DNA of 64,000 bases from Glaciecola punicea ACAM 611 (GCF_000252165.1 NZ_BAET01000006.1:1-64000), one strand, 5' to 3'. Shown: positions 15,029 through 24,213, numbered from the stretch's first letter. Numbers and translations: made by a program. Notes: generated by a model not told the origin, from the sequence alone.

Positions 15029-16179
15029 TTAAGCACACTTCAGTAGCCATGTCGGGCCAGCGCTTTGTAGTTATCTATCATATTGTAGGAAGTAAAGACG
15101 AGGCGCAACGGCGCGCAGAAGCGGTGTGCATTGAACAAACCATCGAATTTCCCGCGGATTTGATAAGTAACGACGATATTCGCCGACATGTTTTTGGTCA
15201 AATAGTCCATTTTGACAGCGTTAGCGAAAACATTTGGGAAGCCAAAATTAGTTACGCTTTGGAAGTTACAGGCCATAGTTTAAACGGCTTTTTAAATGTC
15301 ATGTTCGGCAATACCAGTTTGCAATCGAATATCAAAATAGTCGAGGTATTGTTGCCCGAAAGCTTCACCAAACTTTTCAAGGGTCCACGCTTTGGTATTG
15401 ATGGCTTGCGCACGCTATGCGATGAGCCAGAGCAGCCTTTGTTTTGCACTGCCCTAAAACCGATGGGTTTATCTAATCAAGCCCTAGCTGCGCAAGCTTA
15501 TGAATTTGCAAAGGGCGGGATTCATTTAATCAAAGACGATCACGGCATTTTTAATCAACCTTTTTCGCCGTTTCGAGAAAGAGTAAAGCTTTGCGTTGAG
15601 GCGGTTAATCGCGCGAATGCTGAAACCGGTATGAACTGCCGCTATACACCAACCTTAAACTCGCCAGCCAATCAAATCTTCGACGACGCTCGCTGGGCCA
15701 AAGAGCAAGGTGTAGGTGGCTTTTTAGTTATGCCGGGTATCAGTGGTTTTGATACCATGCGGTGCATTGCCGATGATGATGACATTAATTTGCCCATTTT
15801 AGGGCATCCTTCTATGTTGGGTAGTTGGGTTTCGAGCCCGCAATCGGGCTATTCGCATTATTTTTTATTTGGTCAATTAATGCGCCTAGCAGGCGCCGAT
15901 ACCAGTATTTACCCTAATTTCGGTGGACGCTTTGCATTCAGCGTTGAGCAATGTGAATCGATCGTACAGGGCGCTAGTTGTGATATGGGGCATATTAAGC
16001 GAATTATCGCCTCGCCGGGGGGGGGCATGAACTTCAAAAGTGTGCCAAAAATGATTGACGTTTACGGTAAAGACATTATGTTTCTTATTGGCGGCGCCTT
16101 ACATCAATCGGGACCCGACATCGCATCTAATTGTAAAGAGTTGAAGCGACTTGTTTTACAACAAACTGCGGCTTTATAA
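15025..16179 (+). CDS. RuBisCO-like protein (form IV), candidate methylthioribulose-1-phosphate isomerase
   Basis: 384 residues of the RuBisCO large-subunit fold. Lys145 in ALKPMG and the carbamylation Lys170 in KDDH (170-173) are present, but the metal-ligand Glu of KDDE is His173. The flexible loop reads NFGGRFAF (299-305) without the catalytic Lys of true RuBisCO, so it is not a carboxylase. SPGGG (330-334) and IGGALHQSG form the phosphate sites. Known relatives include enolases of MTA salvage (MtnW) and an isomerase making methylthioxylulose-5-phosphate in Rhodospirillum. Neither mtnX nor mtnD is nearby, which favours isomerisation. Nine consecutive G in its gene encode the Gly loop. Confidence 0.85.
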   Translation: MIKHTSVAMSGQRFVVIYHIVGSKDEAQRRAEAVCIEQTIEFPADLISNDDIRRHVFGQIVHFDSVSENIWEAKISYALEVTGHSLNGFLNVMFGNTSLQSNIKIVEVLLPESFTKLFKGPRFGIDGLRTLCDEPEQPLFCTALKPMGLSNQALAAQAYEFAKGGIHLIKDDHGIFNQPFSPFRERVKLCVEAVNRANAETGMNCRYTPTLNSPANQIFDDARWAKEQGVGGFLVMPGISGFDTMRCIADDDDINLPILGHPSMLGSWVSSPQSGYSHYFLFGQLMRLAGADTSIYPNFGGRFAFSVEQCESIVQGASCDMGHIKRIIASPGGGMNFKSVPKMIDVYGKDIMFLIGGALHQSGPDIASNCKELKRLVLQQTAAL

Positions 16180-16219
16180 TCGTTATTAAGCGTTCACTCC
16201 TTAATGTTAAGGCTTTAAT

Positions 16220-17431
16220 ATGAATAGTTTAGTAGGCGTAGTTTTGCTCATAGGCATTGCTATTTTGTGCTCGAGCAACCGCCGGGCCATAAACCTTAAA
16301 ACCATAGGGGTCGCATTTTTGCTGCAGGCGGGCATTGCCGCGCTGGTATTTTATTCTGATCTTGGAAAAAACGCCTTGCAAGCACTGTCGCAGGGCGTAA
16401 CTCACGTCATCTCTTATGGCAATGTTGGCGTGGAGTTTGTATTTGGCGATTTGGCTCGGCAAAAAGTGGGCTTTGTGGTTGCTCTTAATGTGCTGGCGGT
16501 GATCATCTTTTTCTCCGCGCTTATTTCCGTTCTTTACTACTTAAAAATAATGCCGCGCGTGATTGCTGTGCTGGGGGGCGGAATTTCGAAACTGCTAGGC
16601 ACCAGCAAAACTGAATCGGTATCGGCCGCGGGGAATATTTTTGTTGGATTAACTGAAGCCCCTTTAGTAGTGAAACCCTATATTAAAACCATGACCAAGT
16701 CAGAGCTTTTTGCGGTGATGGTGGGTGGTTTAGCCTCAACCGCTGGCGCCATGCTGGCGGGTTATGCAAGCCTTGGAATTGAGGTTAAGCATCTTGTAGC
16801 CGCCAGCTTTATGGCGGCGCCAGGGGGGCTGCTTATGGCAAAAATCATCTTTCCCGAAAATGAAACGCCTGTAGACTCAAAACATAATGACTTTTCTGAG
16901 CAGCAAGAAGATCAGCCTTCTAGTATATTTGAAGCCATCACTAACGGTGCATTAGCAGGTTTAAAGCTGGCGGCCAGTATCGCAGCGCTGCTAATTGCAT
17001 TCGTTGCATTAATCGCCATGGTAAATGGTTTATTTGGCTATCTTGGCTCCCTTGCGGGCTATCCGCAGCTGAGTCTGCAAGTTATTTTAGCCTATATATT
17101 TTCGCCATTGGCATATGCGATAGGTGTCCCATGGTCAGAAAGCTTAGCAGTTGGGCAGCTGCTTGGCGAAAAACTCGTTGTAAATGAATTTGTTGCGTTT
17201 ATTAGCCTTCAAGGTATGTCTGACCTGAGTGAGCATTCAAGAATCATTGCGACTTTTGCTTTGTGTGGCTTTGCTAATTTGGGCTCGTTAGCTATCTTAC
17301 TCGGCGGGCTTGGCACCATGGCGCCCTCGCGACGAGCCGATATATCAAATCTCGGATTAAAAGCGGTATTAGCGGCAACCCTAGCAAACCTAATGAGCGC
17401 GGCTTTAGCCGGCTTATTTTTAACAATTTAA
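16220..17431 (+). CDS. Concentrative nucleoside transporter (NupC/CNT family)
   Basis: 403 residues with about ten hydrophobic segments. The CNT signatures GLTEAPLVVKPY and GEKLVVNEFVAF are both visible, as is the C-terminal GFANLGSLAI region. Such inner-membrane carriers import nucleosides with H+ or Na+. It follows the RuBisCO-like gene by 40 bp without a promoter or terminator, so it is probably part of the same operon. With two TonB receptors nearby it would complete uptake across both membranes; MTA or other nucleosides are the inferred cargo. Confidence 0.88.
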   Translation: MNSLVGVVLLIGIAILCSSNRRAINLKTIGVAFLLQAGIAALVFYSDLGKNALQALSQGVTHVISYGNVGVEFVFGDLARQKVGFVVALNVLAVIIFFSALISVLYYLKIMPRVIAVLGGGISKLLGTSKTESVSAAGNIFVGLTEAPLVVKPYIKTMTKSELFAVMVGGLASTAGAMLAGYASLGIEVKHLVAASFMAAPGGLLMAKIIFPENETPVDSKHNDFSEQQEDQPSSIFEAITNGALAGLKLAASIAALLIAFVALIAMVNGLFGYLGSLAGYPQLSLQVILAYIFSPLAYAIGVPWSESLAVGQLLGEKLVVNEFVAFISLQGMSDLSEHSRIIATFALCGFANLGSLAILLGGLGTMAPSRRADISNLGLKAVLAATLANLMSAALAGLFLTI

Positions 17432-17525
17432 CGCGGCGTGCACAAAGGCGCACACGCAGAAATAAAACTGAGCATTAATTTTTATTTGCTAAGTTTCAAG
17501 TTAGTCCGTTTTGTATGCGCCACAG

Positions 17526-17572
17526 TTGATTAAGCAATACGCTTGTGATACTTATGTAAAGACTATGAACAT
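17526..17572 (+). promoter_or_regulatory. Promoter and candidate operator of the second TonB receptor
   Basis: TTGATT (17526-17531), a 16-bp spacer and GATACT (17548-17553) are followed by GTAAAGACTATGAACAT (17556-17572). Read on the other strand this is ATGTTCAT-N4-TTTAC, the same pattern as the phosphorylase site. The position relative to the -10 box is again just downstream. Confidence 0.4.
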
Positions 17573-17618
17573 TTACGGGCAGCATCCAGTATAACTTTTA
17601 CTTATAAAGGAACACACC

Positions 17619-20039
17619 ATGACCAAGGTATTTAATAAAAACAAAATCATTGTTGCTCTATCGCTATCTGCGCTTACTTTAGGCGCTGGTGCACAACAGA
17701 CAAACGCTATAGCACAAAATGCAGTGGCAGAAAACAGCGCAATTGAAGAGATATCCATAGTCGGCAGTCGTGTGCCGGGTAGAAGCTTACAAGATAGCTT
17801 AGTACCGGTTGATATAATCACTGCAGAGCAGCTAGAGCAATCGGGCACGCTTGGCAGTGAAATTGGGATGCTGTTGCAAGCCAACATACCGTCTTTTAAT
17901 ATGCCCAGACAATCAAACTCTGGCAACAGTGATATTGTTCGAGCAGCTCAGTTGCGCGGATTAAACCCAGACCAAATACTTGTTTTGGTGAATGGTAAAA
18001 GAAGGCACAGCAACGCCGTTGTAGCCGCCGACACCAAATTAGGTAAAGGCGCTGCGGCGGTTGATTTCAATAACATTCCCACTAGCGCCATCGCCAGAAT
18101 AGAAGTGCTAAGAGATGGTGCTGCTGCCCAGTATGGATCTGACGCAATTGCCGGCGTAATTAATATTGTATTAAAGGACTCCGAAAGTGAAGGTAGTGTA
18201 AGCGTAACTTATGGCGCACACATGACCAACCTTAAGCCTATTGATGAAGATATTACCGACGGTAACACCGCAATTTTGTCATTCAATAAAGGCCTTAGTC
18301 TAGGCAATGGCTTTATTAATTTAAGCGGTGAGTTTAGAAACCGTTCGGCCACTAATCGCGCAGGTTTTGACCAGTTGCCCACAATAGGTTTTGCTGAATT
18401 TATTGCCCCCATTCCACCTAGCGGTACGCCTGAAGCTGCGCCCAATGACGCATTAGCCGGAAAGCGCAATTTTACAGTAGGTGACGGTGAGTCTAGCGAC
18501 TTAAACCTTGCTTTTAACGCAGGATTTACGCTTAGTTCAAAAACAGAACTGTACGGATTTGGTACTTATTCAGACCGAGATGCTGAAGGCTCAAACTTCT
18601 TTAGATATCCCGTTTCAGAAAATAATATTCAATCGATATATCCGAACGGTTACCGTCCTGTCAGTGTCGCACGAGTATCTGACTTCTCATTAGCCGGCGG
18701 CGTTACCACATACTTTGGCGATTGGTTACTCGATTCTAGTCTTGTGTATGGCTCTAACACATACGACGACGATGTTAAAAACTCATTAAACCCTTCACTT
18801 GGAGAGTCAAGCCCTACTCGTTTTAATCGCGCAGAATATGAATATTCGCAAGCGGTAGCAAACGTCGAAGCTAGCAATGATTTTGATATCGCTAATACAA
18901 CGGTATACCTAACTGCCGGCATAGAATATAGAAAAGAGTTTTATAAAACCAAAGCGGGCGACCCTGCGTCCTATCAAGCTGGTCCTATAATTGGTGCGCC
19001 AATCGGTTCACAAGCGGGCCCTGGGCTTCAGCCAGTAGATACGGTTGATGAAAATAGAAACGCAATTTCAGTATTTGTTGACACTGATTTTAAAATAACA
19101 GATGCAGTCAACCTTTCTGCCGCTATACGCTATGAAGACTATAGCGATTTTGGCGATACATTAAACGTAAAGGTGGCCGCCCGAGCTGAACTTACTGATA
19201 ACTTGGCCCTGCGCGCTGCAATAAGTACAGGCTTTAGAGCCCCCTCTTTACAGCAATCATTTTTTGCCGGCGGTGGCTCAGTTTTTGGTGACGGTGGAGC
19301 TCTTGTTCGCTCATTAAATTTACCAGTATCGAATCAAGTCGCGATTGACAACGGCGCCAAGCCCCTTGAGGCTGAAGAGTCTTTTAATCGCAGTTTTGGT
19401 ATTTTGTATAATTATGAGCAATTTAGCTTAACCTTTGACTATTATGAAATCGATATTGATGACCGTATTGCCTTGTCAGAAGGTATTAATGTAGCCAATA
19501 TTCCTGATATATCATCAATTAACTTCTTCACTAATATTATAGATACCGAAACAAGTGGTTTTGATATAGTCGCTTCATACCAGATCAGTAATTGGGATCT
19601 TTCTGCCGCGTACAATCAAACCGATACCGACGTGGTAAATGCGCCCGACAGAAACATCTTTGGCATTGAGGAAACCAATACCTTTGAGACCGCAGCGCCT
19701 AAAGATAAATTGATTCTGACAGCAACGTGGAGCAAGGATGCGCTATCTATTATGACTCGAGCAACCAATTTTGGCGAAACTAAACGAGTATTCGATTTTG
19801 GCGGTGGCTCTGAACCAACCCAAGTATATGGTGACGAATGGGTAATTGATATAGACACTCAATATGCGCTAACTAGCAACTTGTCTGTCGCGCTTGGTAT
19901 CAGCAATTTATTCGATGAATATCCTGATAAATCGATTTTTGATATAAGCTATTTTGGCAATTTACCCTATGACGCGAGCGTCTCACCCGTTGGTGTAAAC
20001 GGCAGATTCGTGTATTTACGGTCTACCTATCGTTTCTAG
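17619..20039 (+). CDS. TonB-dependent outer membrane receptor
   Basis: 806 residues. A signal peptide (MTKVFNKNKIIVALSLSALT) precedes a TonB-box-like EEISIVGSR. The plug domain contains LRGLNPDQILVLVNGKRR and the barrel-entry motif IEVLRDGAAAQYGSDAIAGV, and the barrel ends in the aromatic LRSTYRF. The plug style (long, with VNGKRRH and AAAQYGSDAIAG) differs from that of the receptor at 6895, so the two are not recent duplicates. It has its own promoter with the shared operator motif. The cargo is inferred to be a nucleoside or nucleoside-containing compound. Confidence 0.88.
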   Translation: MTKVFNKNKIIVALSLSALTLGAGAQQTNAIAQNAVAENSAIEEISIVGSRVPGRSLQDSLVPVDIITAEQLEQSGTLGSEIGMLLQANIPSFNMPRQSNSGNSDIVRAAQLRGLNPDQILVLVNGKRRHSNAVVAADTKLGKGAAAVDFNNIPTSAIARIEVLRDGAAAQYGSDAIAGVINIVLKDSESEGSVSVTYGAHMTNLKPIDEDITDGNTAILSFNKGLSLGNGFINLSGEFRNRSATNRAGFDQLPTIGFAEFIAPIPPSGTPEAAPNDALAGKRNFTVGDGESSDLNLAFNAGFTLSSKTELYGFGTYSDRDAEGSNFFRYPVSENNIQSIYPNGYRPVSVARVSDFSLAGGVTTYFGDWLLDSSLVYGSNTYDDDVKNSLNPSLGESSPTRFNRAEYEYSQAVANVEASNDFDIANTTVYLTAGIEYRKEFYKTKAGDPASYQAGPIIGAPIGSQAGPGLQPVDTVDENRNAISVFVDTDFKITDAVNLSAAIRYEDYSDFGDTLNVKVAARAELTDNLALRAAISTGFRAPSLQQSFFAGGGSVFGDGGALVRSLNLPVSNQVAIDNGAKPLEAEESFNRSFGILYNYEQFSLTFDYYEIDIDDRIALSEGINVANIPDISSINFFTNIIDTETSGFDIVASYQISNWDLSAAYNQTDTDVVNAPDRNIFGIEETNTFETAAPKDKLILTATWSKDALSIMTRATNFGETKRVFDFGGGSEPTQVYGDEWVIDIDTQYALTSNLSVALGISNLFDEYPDKSIFDISYFGNLPYDASVSPVGVNGRFVYLRSTYRF

Positions 20040-20049
20040 TCTCTATTTA

Positions 20050-20081
20050 GGTGTCTTAAACAAAGGTAGGTTAAAGACACC
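20050..20081 (+). terminator. Hairpin between TonB receptor and lipoprotein gene
   Basis: GGTGTCTT (20050-20057) pairs with AAGACACC (20074-20081) around a 16-nt loop, followed by GCTTTT. It could be a weak terminator or attenuator that lowers expression of the lipoprotein gene that starts 19 bp on. Confidence 0.45.
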
Positions 20082-20100
20082 GCTTTTAAAAGGCTTTTAT

Positions 20101-20994
20101 ATGAATTTACCAAAAAAAATATTGCTCGGGATTATGGCCTCGCTCATGTTACTTGGCGGCTGTGCGGCGAACACTTCAAATAGCGATAGCCAAGCCGAAA
20201 TAGCAAAGTGTGAAATAATGTACGCTGTGTATCCGCATCCTAAGTCGACGATCAGCACAGGCGCTTCGGTGTTGGCAGCCTTAAGTGAGTTTGACAAGCA
20301 AGAAAAGTTAGCGTTAATCGGCTTATTTAAAGACGAGGCAATGGCCATTGCTAAGACGTCTTTGGGTAAATCAAATGGCATAAGGATTAATCGCCAAGAA
20401 GCCGTATTAGGTGGTTATGAGGGCAAAACTATTCCTTCCATGGTGCTGCATACCTCGGTCACTTCTCAAGCGGGTTATACCACCCTTATCGAAATAGCCG
20501 CCAATATTGGCTACGTATTTTCGCAAGACAGCACTTTAGTCATCTGTGACCAAGCAGCAGGAGAAGATTGGGTAGACTTAGTGTCTTTGAATATACAAGA
20601 TGCGGGCACCAAAACATTTTTCACTAATGAAAACATTGGCTTGTTTTTTGGTCTAATGATTGGACAGCTCAACACAACTGATGACTTAGGATATACTTTT
20701 TATAAAGGCACACGCATATTTTCTACTTTCTCACCACCGTATAATGCGAATAAAAAAGCAGATGCCGTGCAATATTTAGCTGCTTGGTTAAATGATATTT
20801 CTAATAAAAATATTACACTGAATATTTCAAAACAGCCGGTATCGGTTTTTTTCCCGCACAATGATTGGGCCATCAATCCAGCTGGCGAACAGTACACAAA
20901 ATATTTGCGAGATGGTCTGGTAAGTCCAGAAATCATGTCTTTTAAAGCGCGAGTCAAGCGCGACATACAGCAGTATATTAGTAATAACTCTTAA
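20101..20994 (+). CDS. Hypothetical lipoprotein
   Basis: 297 residues with a lipoprotein signal ending in LGGC (Cys21). The mature part has no motif that I recognise; it contains a Cys pair (Cys38 and a later ICDQ Cys) and mixed alpha/beta pattern. It follows the TonB receptor and precedes the SorC-type regulator, all on one strand. A role as periplasmic partner of the receptor is possible from context only. Confidence 0.6.
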   Translation: MNLPKKILLGIMASLMLLGGCAANTSNSDSQAEIAKCEIMYAVYPHPKSTISTGASVLAALSEFDKQEKLALIGLFKDEAMAIAKTSLGKSNGIRINRQEAVLGGYEGKTIPSMVLHTSVTSQAGYTTLIEIAANIGYVFSQDSTLVICDQAAGEDWVDLVSLNIQDAGTKTFFTNENIGLFFGLMIGQLNTTDDLGYTFYKGTRIFSTFSPPYNANKKADAVQYLAAWLNDISNKNITLNISKQPVSVFFPHNDWAINPAGEQYTKYLRDGLVSPEIMSFKARVKRDIQQYISNNS

Positions 20995-21067
20995 CTATTG
21001 GCCGCGCTTAAAATGGATGACTCAGGTTGGGATCATGTATACTATTTCGTAAAAGAGAGAACGGCCT

Positions 21068-22000
21068 ATGAATAACAGTGAAGCGCAGGTATTAAAAGCA
21101 GCATCACTATATTATTTGAACGGACTTACCCAAGATCAAATTGCCAAGCAGTTTGGCCTATCTCGCCCCACTATTATTAGAATGCTTAAGCGAGCTCTTG
21201 ATGCCGGGTATGTTGAGATTAAACTAACACGTAAATTGCCGCATAACATAGAGCTAGAGAACCTAATTTATGCAAAGTATTCCATTTATGGCATTAATCA
21301 GTTAGTGGTCGTTGACAGTGACAATGAAGATCCTAAAAAGGCGTGCGCAAAGGCCACTGCAGAGTATTTAAAAAAGCATTTAAAAAGCAAGCACATTTTA
21401 GGCGTGGGATGGAGCAGCACTTTAAGCTACCTAAACGACTATATGTCTAAAGGCAAATACTCCCCCGAGCGCATCGTACAGCTTGGAGGCTATTTAGGCG
21501 GCCTAGGTAAATCAAGCGCCCAACATATATCGATTGGTTTAGGATCTATACTTGAAGTACCTGTTGAAACCTTACCGGTACCAATACTATTAAAAAATAA
21601 AGAATTGCGCGACGCTCTGCTTAGCGACGCTTCAGTAGCGCAAACAATGGATTGGGTCTCAAAATGTAACATGGGAATTGTTGGTATTGGTGTTACAACA
21701 AGGCAGTCGGCACTGGTTAAACATAGATATATTAGTGATGAAGAAATGGCAGAAGTGCATACTAACGGTGCCGTTGGCGAGGTGCTATCACATTATTTTA
21801 CCGCTCATGGCGTCGAGCTAGATACTCCTTGGAAAAACCGTATGGTAACAGTTGATGTAAAAGTCATGAAAAATATTAATAACCTTATTGGGGTTGCTGC
21901 GGGTGCTGAAAAAGCAAATTCCGTTAAAAGCGTGTTACGCTGCGGGGTTTTGAATACCTTGATAGTGGACGTACCGCTAGCAGAAGCAATCTTAAAATAA
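21068..22000 (+). CDS. SorC/DeoR-type sugar-sensing transcriptional regulator
   Basis: 310 residues. An N-terminal helix-turn-helix (YLNGLTQDQIAKQFGLSRPTIIRMLKRA) leads to a SorC-type sugar-binding domain with LGVGWSSTL, QLGGYLGG and GIVGIGVTT. Members bind phosphorylated sugars and usually repress sugar or nucleoside operons. With upstream genes that make (methylthio)ribose-1-phosphate, such a sugar phosphate is the likely inducer. A TATACT -10 element lies upstream (about 21040). The shared 17-mer motif is its candidate operator. Confidence 0.82.
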   Translation: MNNSEAQVLKAASLYYLNGLTQDQIAKQFGLSRPTIIRMLKRALDAGYVEIKLTRKLPHNIELENLIYAKYSIYGINQLVVVDSDNEDPKKACAKATAEYLKKHLKSKHILGVGWSSTLSYLNDYMSKGKYSPERIVQLGGYLGGLGKSSAQHISIGLGSILEVPVETLPVPILLKNKELRDALLSDASVAQTMDWVSKCNMGIVGIGVTTRQSALVKHRYISDEEMAEVHTNGAVGEVLSHYFTAHGVELDTPWKNRMVTVDVKVMKNINNLIGVAAGAEKANSVKSVLRCGVLNTLIVDVPLAEAILK

Positions 22001-22033
22001 ACATAATTATGTGAATTTATATTAGGAATGAAT

Positions 22034-22963
22034 ATGAAATGTATCATCAGCGTTTTTGTTTTACTCAGTCTATCGGCCTGTACCGAGGTCAAAGAAAAGG
22101 ACTTATGGACAATTTATGAAGATTCATTTGTGTATGCCAAATACATCGATTTAACGCATCCATTTGAAGTTAAACAAGCAGTGTGGCCTGGCTTTGGCAC
22201 TGCTACTGTTTCGGGGGCTGTCGCGGGTCAAGAAATGCCAGGCTTCATTAGTATTGGTGAAGAGTTTACCTATGCCGATCACGGTTTCGTGGCAACCGCT
22301 TACACTATTCCAACCGACCAATACGGCACTCAACTGGATCCACCCGCGCATTGGAATCCTATGGGTGCGACCATTAGCGACATTCCTCCTACATACGCGA
22401 TGCGACCATTAGTGGTGATTAATGTGGTAGATAAAGTCAAAAAAGACGAGGGTTATCACCTTCAAGTTCAAGACGTACTTGATTGGGAAGACAAACATGG
22501 CATCATTCCCAAAGGCTCGGTTGTGATGGTGCGTTCTGACTGGTCTAAGCGGTGGAAAGAAATTGAGCGCTTCAATCAAAAGCCATTCCCGGGCGTTGGC
22601 TTAGAAGCGTTAAAGTTTTTGCATAATGAAAGAGGTATTTTGTTTCATGGACACGAGCCATTAGACACCGATACAACCCCTAATTTAGAAGGTGAGCACT
22701 GGCTGCTGCATAATAACTTTGCTCAGGCTGAGGGCGTCGCAAACTTACATATGGTGCCTGAAAAAGGCGCACTAATTATCATAGGTTTTGCAAAACCCTT
22801 AGGTGGCACCGGCGGATTCGCGAGATATATTGCGGTGGCGCCACCAAGCTGGTCTTATGGCGTGAGTATTGATGAAGTGCCTGGCGCTCCTTTAATGACG
22901 CAAACACACCCATTAGCACGAGATGAATTTGGTATTATGCGTCCCACGCCAATAAAGGAATAA
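22034..22963 (+). CDS. Cyclase/kynurenine-formamidase-like family lipoprotein
   Basis: 309 residues from the ATG at 22034, chosen because AGGA lies 6 bp upstream. The start at 22028 would be too close. A lipoprotein signal ends in LSAC. The metal-binding motif of the cyclase family appears as YGTQLDPPAHW, with further His in GHEPLDTD and the LHNNFAQAEGVANL segment. Family members hydrolyse N-formyl or lactam bonds in varied substrates. Export to the envelope is unusual. It follows the SorC gene by 33 bp and may belong to the same regulon; the substrate is unknown. Confidence 0.75.
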   Translation: MKCIISVFVLLSLSACTEVKEKDLWTIYEDSFVYAKYIDLTHPFEVKQAVWPGFGTATVSGAVAGQEMPGFISIGEEFTYADHGFVATAYTIPTDQYGTQLDPPAHWNPMGATISDIPPTYAMRPLVVINVVDKVKKDEGYHLQVQDVLDWEDKHGIIPKGSVVMVRSDWSKRWKEIERFNQKPFPGVGLEALKFLHNERGILFHGHEPLDTDTTPNLEGEHWLLHNNFAQAEGVANLHMVPEKGALIIIGFAKPLGGTGGFARYIAVAPPSWSYGVSIDEVPGAPLMTQTHPLARDEFGIMRPTPIKE

Positions 22964-23302
22964 GTAACATCGTCTAATTGATTCGGACGCACTGCTTGAA
23001 AGATGATACTCAAAACTTATGTGGACCTCAGCGCTTTAACAATAAAATTTAACGCACAAAGAAATAGATGCGTATTTATGTAAAAGTATATGAAAATCTC
23101 GATTAGTTTTCTCGTTAACATTAACACTGTTGAGATTACTTATCGTATTTTCGAAAAATACACCAAAGGTAAGTCCCCTTTGCACCAACACGCTATTATC
23201 TAGCTGGATAGGTCTACTATTGAGAAAAGTAATATCCCACACATGGTTTTGCCACGGATGTCAAAATACAGTCAGTTACCATGCATAGTAATGCTAAATA
23301 TT
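22964..23302. other. Intergenic stretch without a recognisable gene
   Basis: A 68-codon open frame on the minus strand (23036-23242) lacks a ribosome site and looks random. No strong hairpin or repeat was seen. Confidence 0.4.
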
Positions 23303-23884
23303 TTAATTTGCCTTCCCTGCTTCCGTAGCCTCAGGAACTTCAACTAAGTTTCCAGTTTTACAGTCATAGATATAACCATAAATCGGTATCTCGCTTGGCA
23401 CCATCGAGTTAGCTCTGATCCGCTGAACATCTTCTAAGACACTTTTTTCTTGAACACTTATAGTTAGCCAGTTGATGTACTTACCGTCAGTTGTTCCACC
23501 ACCAGGATTGCTATCATGCCAACCAGAGGCATCAACGCTTGATGTGTTTAAACTACTCGATAGTAAGTCTCCCATTATTTCATCCGTAAATGTTTCCATT
23601 CCGCAATCAGTATGGTGAATGACAAACCATTCTTTTGTACCTAGTAATTTGTAAGATATGACTAGCGAACGAATGGCATCATCGCTTGCTCTTCCGCCTG
23701 CATTTCTAATAACATGCGCATCACCTTCCGCTAGGCCTGCATATTTAGCTGGGTCTAATCTCGCATCCATGCATGTCAAAATAGCAAACTGTCTGCTAGG
23801 CGGCATCGGCAAATCACCTTTATCAGCAAAATTTGCTACGTACTCAGCATTCGCTGACTTTACTTCTTCGACTATTTTACTCAT
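23303..23884 (-). CDS. Beta-class carbonic anhydrase-like protein
   Basis: 193 residues. The zinc ligands of beta carbonic anhydrase are present: Cys38 with Asp40 and Arg42 (TCMDARLDP), then His91 and Cys94 (HHTDC). [12 protein letters not shown] is the helix after the active site. It belongs to the short class resembling Mycobacterium Rv1284. It would interconvert carbon dioxide and bicarbonate in the cytoplasm. It stands alone, with 328 bp of empty sequence upstream. Confidence 0.85.
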   Translation of the reverse strand: MSKIVEEVKSANAEYVANFADKGDLPMPPSRQFAILTCMDARLDPAKYAGLAEGDAHVIRNAGGRASDDAIRSLVISYKLLGTKEWFVIHHTDCGMETFTDEIMGDLLSSSLNTSSVDASGWHDSNPGGGTTDGKYINWLTISVQEKSVLEDVQRIRANSMVPSEIPIYGYIYDCKTGNLVEVPEATEAGKAN

Positions 23885-24213
23885 TATAATTATCCTATGG
23901 TTTGCCGCAATGTTTTAGCTTTTTACAAAACGGCGATTGTCTAAACTTAAATGTATAGTACGGAAAAGTTATCGACGTCGTTTAGATTGTCGCGCAATAT
24001 CTCATTGCTTTTTGTACTAAGCAATCTTACACTAGCGATCGAACGGTAATGAATTCAGCGGTAACTGAATCGCTGTAATTTATGCGATAGAGCTATTTTG
24101 AAAAAATAAAGGAGGCTGTAACAAAATCTGTGTAACTGTAGACAAATAAGTTTGCTGTCTTATTCCATAATATCAAGTGCGTAAACACAAAGCACCCCAG
24201 CAGTTTCCCTTCC
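23885..24213. other. Intergenic stretch, promoter side of carbonic anhydrase
   Basis: I see no gene or strong hairpin. The stretch must contain the promoter of the minus-strand carbonic anhydrase and the 3' end of the LysR gene transcript. Confidence 0.35.

Noticed and set aside
17432-17475. Weak GCGTG/CACGC hairpin after the nupC-like gene
   Set aside because: Short stem and no T run directly after; not confident enough to list as a terminator.
23036-23242. Minus-strand 68-codon frame in an intergenic gap
   Set aside because: No ribosome site and no protein-like pattern.
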